From Streptomyces sp. NBC_00569 (GTDB lineage: Bacteria; Actinomycetota; Actinomycetes; Streptomycetales; Streptomycetaceae), in contig NZ_CP107783.1 in assembly GCF_036345255.1 (NCBI RefSeq), forward strand, positions 4,327,501-4,391,500: DNA of 64,000 nt, in the 5' to 3' direction. A program made the position numbers and the translations under genes. The first letter of the stretch is position 1. Every line of letters begins with the position of its first letter. Positions 1 through 8,778 of this stretch are shown piece by piece. Under the pieces are notes generated by a model. The model was given only the letters and a program-made list of their open reading frames with translations. It searched no databases and was not told where the DNA came from.

Positions 1-175
1 TCTGCATGCCGTAGAGGATCTTCATCAGGGTCGACTTGCCGGCGCCGTTCTCACCGCACAGGGCGTGGACGGTGCCCCGCCGTACGGTGATGTCGATGTC
101 GCGGTTGGCGACGACGCCGGGAAAGCGCTTGGTGATGCCGCGCAGTTCGACGGCGGGAGGGCTGGACGCGTTGAT
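1..175 (-). CDS. Sugar/nucleoside ABC transporter ATP-binding protein, 5' end only
   Basis: Partial gene running off the left edge; about 58 N-terminal codons are present. The translation reads [14 protein letters not shown], then the Walker A motif GENGAGKST and LMKILYGMQ, typical of the first half of RbsA/YufO-type ATPases that energise sugar or nucleoside uptake. The next gene in the same direction encodes a BMP-type binding lipoprotein, the usual partner. No ATG, GTG, TTG or CTG lies in frame before the conserved domain; an ATC codon at 175-173 is preceded by GAGGAG (189-184) with 8 nt spacing, so ATC initiation is the simplest reading. The family call is firm; the exact start is not. Confidence 0.85.
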   Translation of the reverse strand, partial: MNASSPPAVELRGITKRFPGVVANRDIDITVRRGTVHALCGENGAGKSTLMKILYGMQ

Positions 176-268
176 GGCGCACTCTCCTCGGGGGACAGGA
201 CGTACGTACGGAAGGGGGGAACGGTCGCGCGGAGCCGCGCGGGGGCGCGTCGGCGACGGTAATACGCC

Positions 269-293
269 AACTCTTAGCTACACGCGTAGAGTT
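269..293. promoter_or_regulatory. Imperfect palindrome between binding protein and ATPase genes
   Basis: AACTCT (269-274) and AGAGTT (288-293) form outer arms, with inner CTAC/GTAG halves, giving a 25-bp dyad in the 190-nt gap before the ATPase gene. The position suits an operator or part of a promoter for the ATPase. No regulator can be assigned from sequence alone. Confidence 0.35.
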
Positions 294-306
294 GACACAT
301 TGTTAT

Positions 307-348
307 GGCCCGGCGAGGGGAAGCTTTCGCCACTCCCCCCGCCGAGCC
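307..348 (-). terminator. Stem-loop after the BMP lipoprotein gene
   Basis: GC-rich arms GGCCCGGCGAGGGG (307-320) and CCCCCCGCCGAGCC (335-348) can pair with few mismatches around a short A/T-containing loop. The hairpin begins about 20 nt after the stop codon at 368. It could act as a terminator or as an attenuator giving more binding protein than ATPase. Confidence 0.5.
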
Positions 349-367
349 AGACCCTCGGGGCCTCAGG

Positions 368-1429
368 TCACGGGGTGGTCTTGACCTTGACCTTGCCGCT
401 CGCGATCTGCTCCTTGGCGGCGTCCAGCTTGGCCTGGATGTCGTCGATGTAGCCGCCGGAGGTGGCGAGCGAGACGCCGCCGTCCTTCAGGGCGTAGGTG
501 TTGGTGCCGGTCTTCGGCGAACCGTCCTTGACCGACTTGATCAGGTCGAAGACGCCGATGTCGACGTTCTTGACGACCGAAGTCAGGATCGAGGACTTGT
601 ACTTGGCCAGACCCGGGATGTTGTACTGGTCCGAGTCGACGCCGATCGCCCAGGCGCCCTTCGTGCCGGAGACGGCCTCGATGGCACCGTTGCCGGAGGA
701 GCCGGCCGCCGAGTAGACGACGTCGGCGCCCTTGTCGAGCATGCCCTGGGCGGCTTCCTTGCCCTTGTCCGGGGAGGCGAAGCCGGAGGTGTCCGAACCG
801 TGGCTCAGGTACTGGACGTCGACCTTGATCTTCGGGTTGGTGGCCTTGACGCCCTGGACGTAACCCGCCTCGAACTTCTTGATCAGCGGGACGTCGACAC
901 CGCCGATGAAGCCGACGTGGTCCTTCTTCGTCTTCAGCGCGGCGGCGACGCCGGCCAGGTAGGAGCCCTGCTCCTCGGTGAAGACGATGGAGTCGGTGTT
1001 CTTGGCGTTCACCACGGAGTCGACGATGCCGAAGGTGGTCTTCGGGTACTTCGCGGAGACCTTGGTCATCGAGGTGGCGTACGCGTAGCCGACCCCGATG
1101 ATGGGGTTGTAGCCGGCGTCGGCCAGGTCGGACAGGCGCTGCTCGCGGTCGGCCTCGGTGTCGGAGGTCTTGGCGGTCAGCTCCTTGAGGTCACCGCCGA
1201 ACTCCTTCTTGGCCTTGTCGGCACCGCGCGCGGCGGAGTCGTTGAAGGAGTGGTCACCCCGGCCGCCGACGTCGAAGGCGAGGCCGATCTTGACGCCGCC
1301 CTTCTTGCCGGAGTCCGACGAGGAGCCCGAGGACTCGTTGTCCGAGGAAGTGCCGCCACATGCGGTGGCGGTGAGAGCGAGTGCCGCGGTGGCTATGCAC
1401 GCAGCGGAGATTTTGGCTACCCGGCGCAA
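368..1429 (-). CDS. BMP family basic membrane lipoprotein (nucleoside/sugar-binding)
   Basis: A 353-residue extracytoplasmic binding protein. The N-terminus MRRVAKISAACIATAALAL is a lipoprotein signal peptide ending in a lipobox with Cys at about residue 24, then a Ser/Gly linker. The body has BMP/PnrA-family features: GLAFDVGGRGDHSFND near the start, GVGYAYA, a central GFIGGVDVPLI and YSAAGSSGNG. It should deliver a nucleoside or similar ligand to the ABC permease whose ATPase gene follows at the window edge. The start is TTG at 1429 with AAGGAG six nt upstream. The ligand is inferred from family membership only. Confidence 0.9.
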   Translation of the reverse strand: MRRVAKISAACIATAALALTATACGGTSSDNESSGSSSDSGKKGGVKIGLAFDVGGRGDHSFNDSAARGADKAKKEFGGDLKELTAKTSDTEADREQRLSDLADAGYNPIIGVGYAYATSMTKVSAKYPKTTFGIVDSVVNAKNTDSIVFTEEQGSYLAGVAAALKTKKDHVGFIGGVDVPLIKKFEAGYVQGVKATNPKIKVDVQYLSHGSDTSGFASPDKGKEAAQGMLDKGADVVYSAAGSSGNGAIEAVSGTKGAWAIGVDSDQYNIPGLAKYKSSILTSVVKNVDIGVFDLIKSVKDGSPKTGTNTYALKDGGVSLATSGGYIDDIQAKLDAAKEQIASGKVKVKTTP

Positions 1430-1638
1430 GGGAGGCTCCTTCGACCTGACCTGAGCGCCGGGCTTCCGGCGCTGGTTTTCGGACGGATCGTAACGCGCGT
1501 AGATGTCAGATAAAGGCCCGTTCCTCAGCCGTTATCGGATTGACGCGAACGCCGCCCGGCCGACCGGTCTACGGGGCGTTACGGGGGCGGGTCGGGTGGG
1601 TTACGTGCCGCCCACACCGACCCTTTCCCCGCACCGGT

Positions 1639-2898
1639 TCACTCCCCCGGCCGGCGGGCGGCTCCGTCCATCAGCGCCGCCGCCGTGAACAGCTCCACCC
1701 CGACCGTGATCGCCGACTCGTCCGCGTCGAAGTCGCCCTGGTGCAGGTCGCGTCCGCCGCGCTCGCCGGGGGTGCGCACCCCGAGACGGGCCATCGCGCC
1801 GGGGACGTGCTCCAGGTACCAGGAGAAGTCCTCGCCGCCCAGGCTCTGAGGGGTGTCCTCGACGGAGTGGGCGCCGCGGCGCAGGGTCATCGCCGCGGTC
1901 AGGAGGTCGGTGACCTCCGGGTCGTTGACGACGGGCGGCACCCCGCGGATGTAGTTGATCTCCGACTTGGCACGGTAGAGGTCGGCGATCTCCTGGATCG
2001 CGCCGTGCACCAGGTCGGGCGCCTGCCGCCACGCCTCCAGGTCGAGGCAGCGGACGGTGCCGGACAGCTCGGCGTGCTGCGGGACCACGTTGCACGCGTG
2101 GCCGGATTCGATGCGTCCCCAGGTCACGGCGAGGCCCGAACGGGCGTCGATGCGGCGGGCGACGATCGCGGGGACCTCGGTGGCCACCTTCGCGGCGGCG
2201 GTCACGAGGTCGGTGGTGAGGTGAGGGCGCGCGGTGTGCCCGCCGGGCCCGTCGAGCGCCACCTCCAGACGGTCGCAGGCCGAGGTGATCGCGCCCTGCC
2301 GCAGACCGATCCGGCCCGCGTCGACCTTCGGGTCGCAGTGCACGCCGATGATGGACGCGACGCCTTCGAGGACACCCGACTCGATGGCGTCGGGGGCGCC
2401 GCCGGGCAGTACCTCCTCGGCGGGCTGGAAGATCAGGCGTACGGGGTGCGGGAGCCGGCCCTGCCGGTGCAGCTCGGCGAGGACCAGGCCCGCCCCGAGC
2501 ACGACCGTCGTGTGCACGTCGTGACCGCAGGCGTGGGCCCGGCCGGGCACGGTGGAGCGGTAGGCGCAGCTCGCCTTGGTGTCCGGGATGGGGAGCGCGT
2601 CGATGTCGGCGCGCAGGGCGAGCATGGGGCGCCCGCCCCGCCACTCCCCGTCCTCGGTGCCGATGTCGCAGACGAGTCCGGTGCCGATGTCCAGGATGCG
2701 GGGCGTGAGTCCGGCCTTCTCCAGGCGGGCTCTGATCGCCGCCGTCGTGCGGAACTCCTGGTTGCCGAGCTCGGGGTGCATGTGCAAGTCACGCCGGAAG
2801 GCGACGAGTTCGGCATGGAGCTCTTCGGACAGCGTGCCGGGCAGCGCTCCTGTGGTGACCGCTTCCGCGGGCTGACCGGCCTCGGACCCTCGGGACAT
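1639..2898 (-). CDS. M20 family amidohydrolase (IAA-amino acid hydrolase type)
   Basis: About 419 residues, the normal length for M20D amidohydrolases, which cleave N-acyl amino acids or similar amides in the cytoplasm. Visible motifs are RRDLHMHPELGNQEF near residue 40, LALRADIDALP, the metal-ligand motif ACGHDVHTTVVLGAG, the catalytic region FQPAEEVLPGGA, GVHCDP, and a C-terminal GGEDFSWYLE. The start is uncertain: AAAGG abuts a GTG at 2910 and is too close for it, so TTG at 2901 or ATG at 2898 is more likely. No neighbour reveals the substrate. Confidence 0.88.
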   Translation of the reverse strand: MSRGSEAGQPAEAVTTGALPGTLSEELHAELVAFRRDLHMHPELGNQEFRTTAAIRARLEKAGLTPRILDIGTGLVCDIGTEDGEWRGGRPMLALRADIDALPIPDTKASCAYRSTVPGRAHACGHDVHTTVVLGAGLVLAELHRQGRLPHPVRLIFQPAEEVLPGGAPDAIESGVLEGVASIIGVHCDPKVDAGRIGLRQGAITSACDRLEVALDGPGGHTARPHLTTDLVTAAAKVATEVPAIVARRIDARSGLAVTWGRIESGHACNVVPQHAELSGTVRCLDLEAWRQAPDLVHGAIQEIADLYRAKSEINYIRGVPPVVNDPEVTDLLTAAMTLRRGAHSVEDTPQSLGGEDFSWYLEHVPGAMARLGVRTPGERGGRDLHQGDFDADESAITVGVELFTAAALMDGAARRPGE

Positions 2899-3056
2899 CA
2901 ATTGGTTCACCCTTTGAAGGGTAGGCCGGGGCAGGGGGCGACCGCCCCACGATCAACAAAAGTTCAACCGAATTGGGGTAAGAAACTCGGGCCCGGCTCG
3001 CATGACCTACCCGTACGGGGGGTATGACACCTCTTTCATACCCCCCACCGGCTCAG

Positions 3057-3887
3057 CTACCCGACGATCGCCACCGGCGCGTCCCAGGCGTCCCGGTCCA
3101 CCGTGATCGTGTAACCGCCGCGGGACTCCTTGCTGTTCACCATGTACTGGTGGGCGCGGCGATGGCCCGTCCACAGGGTGGAGGCGAACGGCCAGTCGGA
3201 CGTCGTGGTGTTGACCTTGTCCCAGAGCGCGTACCAGAGGATGTCCGGCATGTCGGTGCGGTTCGTCGTCGTGGCGACGGCCTTCGCGCTGGAGCTGCGG
3301 AAGCCGTAGAAGCCGGTCCGGTAGTTCTTGGCGTGCACGGCCTTGTCCCAGGCGCGGACGTAGGTGAGGACCGCGTTGTTGCAGGACGTGTTCGTGGTGT
3401 CGTACGACTCCATGTCCAGGTAGAGCGGGGAGCCGCTCTTCATACCGAGGGCGGCGGCCTTCGTGACGGCGTCGGCGCCGTCCGTCGCGCCGAGCGACGC
3501 GGCGGTGGACGCGGTCATCTTCTCGGGGTTCGCGCCGGACTGGCAGGGCGGCTGGGCGCCCACGTAGAGCGGGATCAGCTTCCAGCCGGAGGCGCTGACC
3601 GACTTCACCCACGAGGCGGTGAGGTTGGGCTGGGCGCAGCCGCGGTTCTTGCCGCCCACGTAGACGGCCGCGGCGCCGTAGAAGCCGGTCTTCCATGCCT
3701 TCATCGCGGAGAGGGAGGGGGCCGTGCAGGTGTCGAAGGCGCGGCCGGTGTAGGTCTTGGCCGCGGGCAGGGTGGTCGCTGTCGCGGACTGGGCCACGAT
3801 CGCTCCGGTGGCGGCCAGTGCCACGCCTGCGGCGGACATGGCGAGGTAGCGGCGTCTCTTGGACAGGCGGTGCCGGGGGTGCGTCAC
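3057..3887 (-). CDS. Secreted DUF1906 (glycoside hydrolase-like) protein
   Basis: About 276 residues. After HRLSKRRRYLAMSAAG comes a hydrophobic stretch ending in AQSATA, a Sec or Tat-like signal peptide. The mature part starts YTGRAFDTCTAPS and contains GGKNRGCAQPNLT, LIPLYVGAQPPC, SGSPLYLDMESY and FYGFRSSSA, which fit the DUF1906/Rv2525c-like TIM-barrel family. The GTG at 3887 is chosen because AGAGG lies 5 nt before it; a longer reading upstream has no signal-like start. Family members are exported and associated with the cell wall. Enzyme activity is not established, and it stands alone here. Confidence 0.85.
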   Translation of the reverse strand: MTHPRHRLSKRRRYLAMSAAGVALAATGAIVAQSATATTLPAAKTYTGRAFDTCTAPSLSAMKAWKTGFYGAAAVYVGGKNRGCAQPNLTASWVKSVSASGWKLIPLYVGAQPPCQSGANPEKMTASTAASLGATDGADAVTKAAALGMKSGSPLYLDMESYDTTNTSCNNAVLTYVRAWDKAVHAKNYRTGFYGFRSSSAKAVATTTNRTDMPDILWYALWDKVNTTTSDWPFASTLWTGHRRAHQYMVNSKESRGGYTITVDRDAWDAPVAIVG

Positions 3888-4020
3888 GGGTTCCTCTGGG
3901 CGCTCTGTACTGATGCGAAGTGGGGGGTGCAGTGATTCTGACCGGCCGGCACCCCGTCGCGTTGCCCTTCGGATGGCCATGCGATCACCAAGCTCTGGCC
4001 AAGATCCCGGAGGCCGGGAC

Positions 4021-5088
4021 TCACATCGCCGGGGCGACCGAGGCGAGGCGGTGCACGTCGCGTGCGGTGCCGGTGACGCCGGAGAGGAAGCCCTGGGCGC
4101 GCGGCGAGGCGTTCTCCGTCAGCCACGCGGGGTCGATGTCGCAGACGGCGACGCGGACCTCGGTGCCGACGAGGGCCAGGGGCAGGGTGTGGACGACCGT
4201 CGAGGGGAAGCTGAGGATCGTACGGCCGATGGGGCCGCGGCGGGCGATCAGTTCGAGGGGGAGGTCGGGGCGGACGATCTCCAGGCCGGTCTCCACCGCG
4301 AGGCGGTGCAGCTTGTCGGAGCTCTCGCGGCGGTGGGCGAAGTAGCGGGTCGCGCCGTGGGCGCGGGCGAGGGCCCGGACGGCCTCCAGGTAGCGGTCCG
4401 GGTCCACGACGCCGGTCTCGACGAGGGACGTGCCGACGAGGTCGGCGCCCTTCGTCATGCGGGGCGGGCCGAAGCGGGCTCGGGTCCAGGTGAAGTCGTT
4501 GCGGGTGACGCGGACGCCGTCGGGGACGGAGTCGATCGGCATGGCCGAGAAGACCTCGACGGTGCGGCGGGTGCCGTCGGGGGTGAGGCGGCGGCGGGCG
4601 GCGGCGGAGACGGGCGCGAAGACGACGTCGCGCGGTCCGGGGCGGCCGCCGCGGCGGTGCCAGCGCACGAGGCGCTCACCGCGGGCGAGCTGGGAGACGA
4701 ACTCCATGGTCGCGGTGCCGTCGTCGACGACGACGAGTTCGGCGGCCCGGGTGATCGTCAGCAGGAGCTGCACGTAGCGGGAGAACGGGTCGCCGATGAC
4801 GATGCGGGCGGCCTTGCGCAGCGCGCCCGCGAGTCCGCCGATGGTGTGGAAGGGCGCGGTGGCGCCGCCTCGTGCCTCTTCCCAGCGGACGGTGTGGCCC
4901 TCGTCGCGGGCGAGTTCGGCCATGCGGCGCAGCTGGCCGCGGGTCATGGGGTCCGTGGGCGACAGGACGACCAGGGTGATCCGGTCCGTCGTGTCCGTGC
5001 TCTCGGCGAGATGCGCCCATTCCAGGACGTTGAGGAGCTGGACGGGACTCTCCACGAAACACAGGGTTCCGGAGCGTGCTGCTGACAT
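4021..5088 (-). CDS. Putative sialyl/polysialyltransferase-like glycosyltransferase
   Basis: About 355 residues, last of four leftward genes (transferase, neuA-HAD, neuB, this one). It opens GTLCFVESPVQLLNVLEWA, like bacterial sialyltransferases that bind CMP-sugar with a C-terminal Rossmann domain. ELVVVDDGTATMEF at about residue 135 and GTSLVETGVV in the middle are reminiscent of GT52/polysialyltransferase-type proteins. Its position after CMP-nonulosonate synthesis genes supports transfer of that sugar. ATG at 5088 is preceded by GGAGG. The exact GT family needs a profile search; a role in the nonulosonate polymer is inferred. Confidence 0.65.
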   Translation of the reverse strand: MSAARSGTLCFVESPVQLLNVLEWAHLAESTDTTDRITLVVLSPTDPMTRGQLRRMAELARDEGHTVRWEEARGGATAPFHTIGGLAGALRKAARIVIGDPFSRYVQLLLTITRAAELVVVDDGTATMEFVSQLARGERLVRWHRRGGRPGPRDVVFAPVSAAARRRLTPDGTRRTVEVFSAMPIDSVPDGVRVTRNDFTWTRARFGPPRMTKGADLVGTSLVETGVVDPDRYLEAVRALARAHGATRYFAHRRESSDKLHRLAVETGLEIVRPDLPLELIARRGPIGRTILSFPSTVVHTLPLALVGTEVRVAVCDIDPAWLTENASPRAQGFLSGVTGTARDVHRLASVAPAM

Positions 5089-5173
5089 GGGCCCTCCGAG
5101 GGACCTGTGGGGGTTGGGGCCCGTGGGCCGGCGCCCGGCTGGGCACCGGCCCACACGGGCGGACGTCGGACGG

Positions 5174-6112
5174 TCAGACGCCGACCGGCTCGCCCGCGGC
5201 GACGGCGATCTCCGACTCGGCGACGACGCCCGCGACGCGGCGGAGCTTCTTCATCGGGCCGAGCTCCGACTCGTAGACCTTCTTGACGCCGTCACCGAGG
5301 GACGCCTCGATGGTGCGGATGTCGCGCACGAGGCGGGTGAGGCCCTGCGGCTCGACGGAGGCGGCCTGGTCGGAGCCCCACATGGCGCGGTCGAGCGTGA
5401 TGTGACGCTCGACGAAGGTGGCGCCGAGGGCGACGGCGGCGAGCGTGGTCTGCAGGCCGGTCTCGTGGCCGGAGTAGCCGATCGGGACGTTCGGGTACTC
5501 GGCCTGGAGGGTGTTGATGACGCGGAGGTTGAGCTCCTCGGCCTGCGCCGGGTACGTCGAAGTGGCGTGGCACATCAGGATGTTGTCGCTGCCGAGGACC
5601 TCGACCGCGTGCCGGATCTGCTTCGGCGTCGACATGCCGGTGGAGAGGATGACCGTGCGGCCGGTGGCGCGCAGGGCGCGCAGCAGCTCGTCGTCGGTGA
5701 GCGACGCGGAGGCGACCTTGTGGGCCGGGATGTCGAACTTCTCCAGGAAGGCGACGGCCTCGGTGTCCCACGGGGAGGCGAACCAGTCGATGCCGCGCTT
5801 CTTGCAGTGCTCGTCGATCTGGCGGTACTCGTCCTCGCCGAACTCGACGCGGTGGCGGTAGTCGATGTACGTCATGCGACCCCAGGGGGTGTCGCGCTCG
5901 ATGTCCCACTGGTCGCGCGGGGTGCAGATCTCCGGGGTGCGCTTCTGGAACTTGACGGCGTCGCAGCCGGCCTCGGCGGCCACGTCGATCAGCTTGAAGG
6001 CGTTGTCGAGGTCGCCGTTGTGGTTGATGCCGATCTCGCCGGTGATGTACACGGGCTGACCGGGGCCGGCCGTCTTCGAACCGAACGTGCGCAGGCGGGA
6101 GTTGGTGCTCAT
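5174..6112 (-). CDS. neuB: NeuB-type nonulosonate (sialic acid/Kdn) synthase
   Basis: 312 residues. NeuB enzymes condense phosphoenolpyruvate with ManNAc, mannose or their 6-phosphates to make sialic acid, Kdn or the 9-phosphates. Visible family motifs are YITGEIGINHNGDLDNAF, DAVKFQKRTPE, DWFASPWDTEAV, STGMSTPKQI, CHATSTYPAQ, IGYSGHETGLQ and VERHITLDRAMWG, in the expected order of the TIM barrel. Classical NeuB proteins of about 345 residues end in a SAF (antifreeze-like) domain; this one stops soon after the barrel, so the domain looks absent. It lies 14 nt after neuA-HAD in the same operon. Confidence 0.92.
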   Translation of the reverse strand: MSTNSRLRTFGSKTAGPGQPVYITGEIGINHNGDLDNAFKLIDVAAEAGCDAVKFQKRTPEICTPRDQWDIERDTPWGRMTYIDYRHRVEFGEDEYRQIDEHCKKRGIDWFASPWDTEAVAFLEKFDIPAHKVASASLTDDELLRALRATGRTVILSTGMSTPKQIRHAVEVLGSDNILMCHATSTYPAQAEELNLRVINTLQAEYPNVPIGYSGHETGLQTTLAAVALGATFVERHITLDRAMWGSDQAASVEPQGLTRLVRDIRTIEASLGDGVKKVYESELGPMKKLRRVAGVVAESEIAVAAGEPVGV

Positions 6113-6126
6113 GACTGGGGAGTTCC

Positions 6127-7428
6127 TTACTTGTTGAGGGAGTCGAGAGAAGGGCCGAGGATCCAGGTGGCGATCTCTCGGATCGCGCCGTCACCACCGG
6201 GGAGAGCGGTGACCGCGCGCGCGGCGCCTCGTACGACGTCGTGGGCGCTCGCGACCGCCACGGGCCAGCCGACGAGGCCGAAGCACGGGAGGTCGTTGAC
6301 GTCGTTGCCGACGTAGAGCACGCGCTCGGGCGCGATGCCCTGCTCCTCGCACCACTGCTTGAGTGCGAGGTCCTTGCGGTCGATGCCGTGCAGGACCGGG
6401 ATCTGGAGCTTCCTGGCCCGGGCGGCGACGACCGGGTTCTGTTCCGTGGACAGGATCAGCAGCGGCAGGCCCGACTTGCGCAGGGCCGCGATGCCGAGGC
6501 CGTCACCGCGGTGCACGGTGACGAACTCCCGTCCGTCGGAGTCGATCAGCACCTTGTCATCGGTCTGGGTGCCGTCGAAGTCGAGGACGACCGCGTCGAT
6601 GTCTTCGGCGGTCGGGAGGGAGCCGGGCCGGTTCGCGTCGAAGAGCGGCGCGAGGGCACGGGCGCGGGAGAGGTCGTGCGGGTCGTCGATCTCCAGGACC
6701 CGCGCGGGGTCGGTGCGGACGAGTTCCGTGCGGCCGAAGAAGCGGTGCTTGGCCTCGCGGAAGCCGCTCGCGTCCATGGCGTAGACCGCGCCGGTCTCCA
6801 GGAGGTCCTGGGGGCGGTCCTGGCGCATCTGGCGGAAGGACTTGTCGTGGTTGACGCCGTAGCCGCCGCTGGTGGCCGCGGGGGCGACCAGCGTGTCCGT
6901 GCCGCCTTCGACGGAGGCGCGTTCGACCGCGGCGGGCGCGGCCGGCTCGTCATCGGCGTCGCGCCACACGAAACCGTGGAAGGGGGCGACGGTCAGGGCC
7001 GTGTCGGCGCCCTTCTCGACGATCGCGTTGACGACGCCGTCGATGTCCTCGCGGACGATGAAGGGGCTGGTGCACTGGACGAGGAGCACCACGTCGACCG
7101 CTGCGCCCTGGAGGGCCTCGTGGGCGTCGAGTGCGTGCAGTACGGCCGCCTCGGAGCTCGACTTGTCGCCGGCGATGGCGGCCGGCCGCAGGACGACCTC
7201 GGCTCCCGCCTCGCGGGCCGCGGCGGCGATCGCGGCGTCGTCGGTGGAGACCACGACGTCCGTGACGAGCCGGGTGGCGCGGCACTCGCGGACGGTGCGG
7301 GCCACGAGGGGCACGCCGCCGACCGGGGCGAGGTTCTTGGCGGGCACTCCCTTGGAGCCGCCACGGGCGGGGATCACGGCGAGGACGCGGCGGACCGGTG
7401 CCGCTGTGCCCGCTTCCGGGTTGGTCAT
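6127..7428 (-). CDS. neuA: Bifunctional CMP-nonulosonate cytidylyltransferase / KdsC-like HAD phosphatase
   Basis: About 433 residues with two enzyme domains. The N-terminal half has the NeuA signature VLAVIPARGGSKGVPAKNLA, VVVSTDDAAIA and LLVQCTSPFI, used to transfer CMP from CTP to a nonulosonic acid. The C-terminal part, from about residue 265, has a complete HAD motif set: LDFDGTQTDD (nucleophile DxD), ILSTEQN, a conserved Lys in DLALKQW, and YVGNDVNDLPC. The phosphatase therefore looks active and could remove the 9-phosphate before activation. ATG at 7428 has AAGGAG 5 nt upstream. It is 26 nt from the preceding gene and 14 nt from neuB. Confidence 0.9.
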   Translation of the reverse strand: MTNPEAGTAAPVRRVLAVIPARGGSKGVPAKNLAPVGGVPLVARTVRECRATRLVTDVVVSTDDAAIAAAAREAGAEVVLRPAAIAGDKSSSEAAVLHALDAHEALQGAAVDVVLLVQCTSPFIVREDIDGVVNAIVEKGADTALTVAPFHGFVWRDADDEPAAPAAVERASVEGGTDTLVAPAATSGGYGVNHDKSFRQMRQDRPQDLLETGAVYAMDASGFREAKHRFFGRTELVRTDPARVLEIDDPHDLSRARALAPLFDANRPGSLPTAEDIDAVVLDFDGTQTDDKVLIDSDGREFVTVHRGDGLGIAALRKSGLPLLILSTEQNPVVAARARKLQIPVLHGIDRKDLALKQWCEEQGIAPERVLYVGNDVNDLPCFGLVGWPVAVASAHDVVRGAARAVTALPGGDGAIREIATWILGPSLDSLNK

Positions 7429-7454
7429 CAGGTCTCCTTGAGGGGTACGGGCGT

Positions 7455-8771
7455 TCACAGCTCGCCCATCCGCCGGATGACGGGCGCCACGCGCTGCACT
7501 CCGTGCCGGTAGGCGCCACGGGCGGCGCGGCGCACGATCTGCCGGACGGGGCCGGGCTCCTTGCCGGCGGCGGGTGCGCCGGGCAGCGGCGTCCCGTCGG
7601 GGGCGAGGTGGTGGCGGGCGAGGATGCGCGGCAGATAGCCGGGGGCGGTGGTGAGGCTGTAGTAGGGGGCCAGGGGCGGGAGCCGGTCGGCTCCGGTCAG
7701 GCCGGTGACCCGGGCGCGGGCCGTGTCGAAGGCGGTGTCGTACGTGCCGTCGGCCGCGACGCCCTGGCGTGCCACCCACTCCTCGTCGGCCTTCGGCAGG
7801 TGGCCCGCGTCGAGCTGGTCCCAGGAGGCGAGGCACCCGGAGCCCGTGAAGTGGTGGTTGCCGAGCGCCTCGCGCACCCCGAGGTCCGTGAGCAGCGCGG
7901 TGGGGATGCGCCGGTGCAGGGCTTCGAGCGCGGCCGTCGAGCTGACGGTGACCAGGAGGTCGGTGCGGTCGAGCACCTCGCCCATGTGCCCGTAGACGAG
8001 GCGGCAGTTGGCGGGCAGTCCGCCGTCGATCCGCTGGGCGAGCTTCTGGTAGGGCGCCTCTTCGATGTGGGTGGTGTGCTCGCCGGGCTTGCTGCGCAGC
8101 TTGAGCAGTACCTCGCGCCCGGGGTGCAGCCGGGCGTGCCCGACGAGCCGCTTGAGCAGGTAGGCGCGGTCGGCCGGGGTGTCCGGTACGGAGGGCTGCG
8201 CGGCGAAGACGACCGTGTACGGGTCGTGCTTCTCCTCGTAGGGCGTGCCGCCGAGGAACGGCAGCGCGCACTCGGTCACCGAGGAGGCGTCGGCGTCCAC
8301 ACCCTCGTACACGGCGCGGAAACGGTCCGCGTCGTGGCGGGAGTTGGCGAGGACGAGGTCGGCGCCGTGCCGCAGGAGCAGCCCGTCGGCGAGCTTCTCG
8401 TAGACGACTCCCACGTAGCCGGTGACGACGACGGGCCGCTTGGCCCGGCCCTGCCAGGCCCGCGCGAGGCCGTGGAGCATGGCCTGGACGGCGCCGCCGA
8501 CGAGGGCGAGGACGACGACGTCGTACCGGTCGGCGTCCTGCTCCATACGGCGCAGGAATTCGACGGCGGTGACTTCGTCGAGGCTGTCGGCGCGGACGCC
8601 GACCTCGTCGAGTTGGCGGGGTGTGGGGGTGGCCCGGCCGCGCAGGAGGAATCCGTTGAGCGGGCTCTCGTCGGTGGTGAGGCGGCGCGCGGTGAGCGCG
8701 CCCCACTTCCACCGGGTGTCGGAGTCCGCGAGCACGGCGACCCGTCGGGTCTGAGAGGTACTTGCTGGCAC
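7455..8771 (-). CDS. DUF6716-like putative glycosyltransferase
   Basis: About 438 residues, first gene of the leftward nonulosonate operon. It resembles GT-B type transferases: an N-terminal Rossmann-like start RRVAVLADSDTRWKWGALTA, a middle LVLANSRHDADRFR, and a CMP-sugar/polysialyltransferase-style C-terminal half with LKLRSKPGEHTTH and LVTVSSTAALEALHR. I believe this matches the DUF6716 family. GTG at 8771 has no Shine-Dalgarno; instead TAGCTT sits 7 nt upstream, the layout of a leaderless gene, mirrored by the divergent gene at 8970. A role in building the polymer is inferred from the operon. Confidence 0.7.
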   Translation of the reverse strand: MPASTSQTRRVAVLADSDTRWKWGALTARRLTTDESPLNGFLLRGRATPTPRQLDEVGVRADSLDEVTAVEFLRRMEQDADRYDVVVLALVGGAVQAMLHGLARAWQGRAKRPVVVTGYVGVVYEKLADGLLLRHGADLVLANSRHDADRFRAVYEGVDADASSVTECALPFLGGTPYEEKHDPYTVVFAAQPSVPDTPADRAYLLKRLVGHARLHPGREVLLKLRSKPGEHTTHIEEAPYQKLAQRIDGGLPANCRLVYGHMGEVLDRTDLLVTVSSTAALEALHRRIPTALLTDLGVREALGNHHFTGSGCLASWDQLDAGHLPKADEEWVARQGVAADGTYDTAFDTARARVTGLTGADRLPPLAPYYSLTTAPGYLPRILARHHLAPDGTPLPGAPAAGKEPGPVRQIVRRAARGAYRHGVQRVAPVIRRMGEL

Positions 8772-8778
8772 ACCCAAG

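Noticed and set aside
305..1513. 400-codon plus-strand frame over the BMP gene
   Set aside because: Asp/Val/Gly-rich antisense shadow of a well-supported gene; high-GC genomes give such frames routinely.
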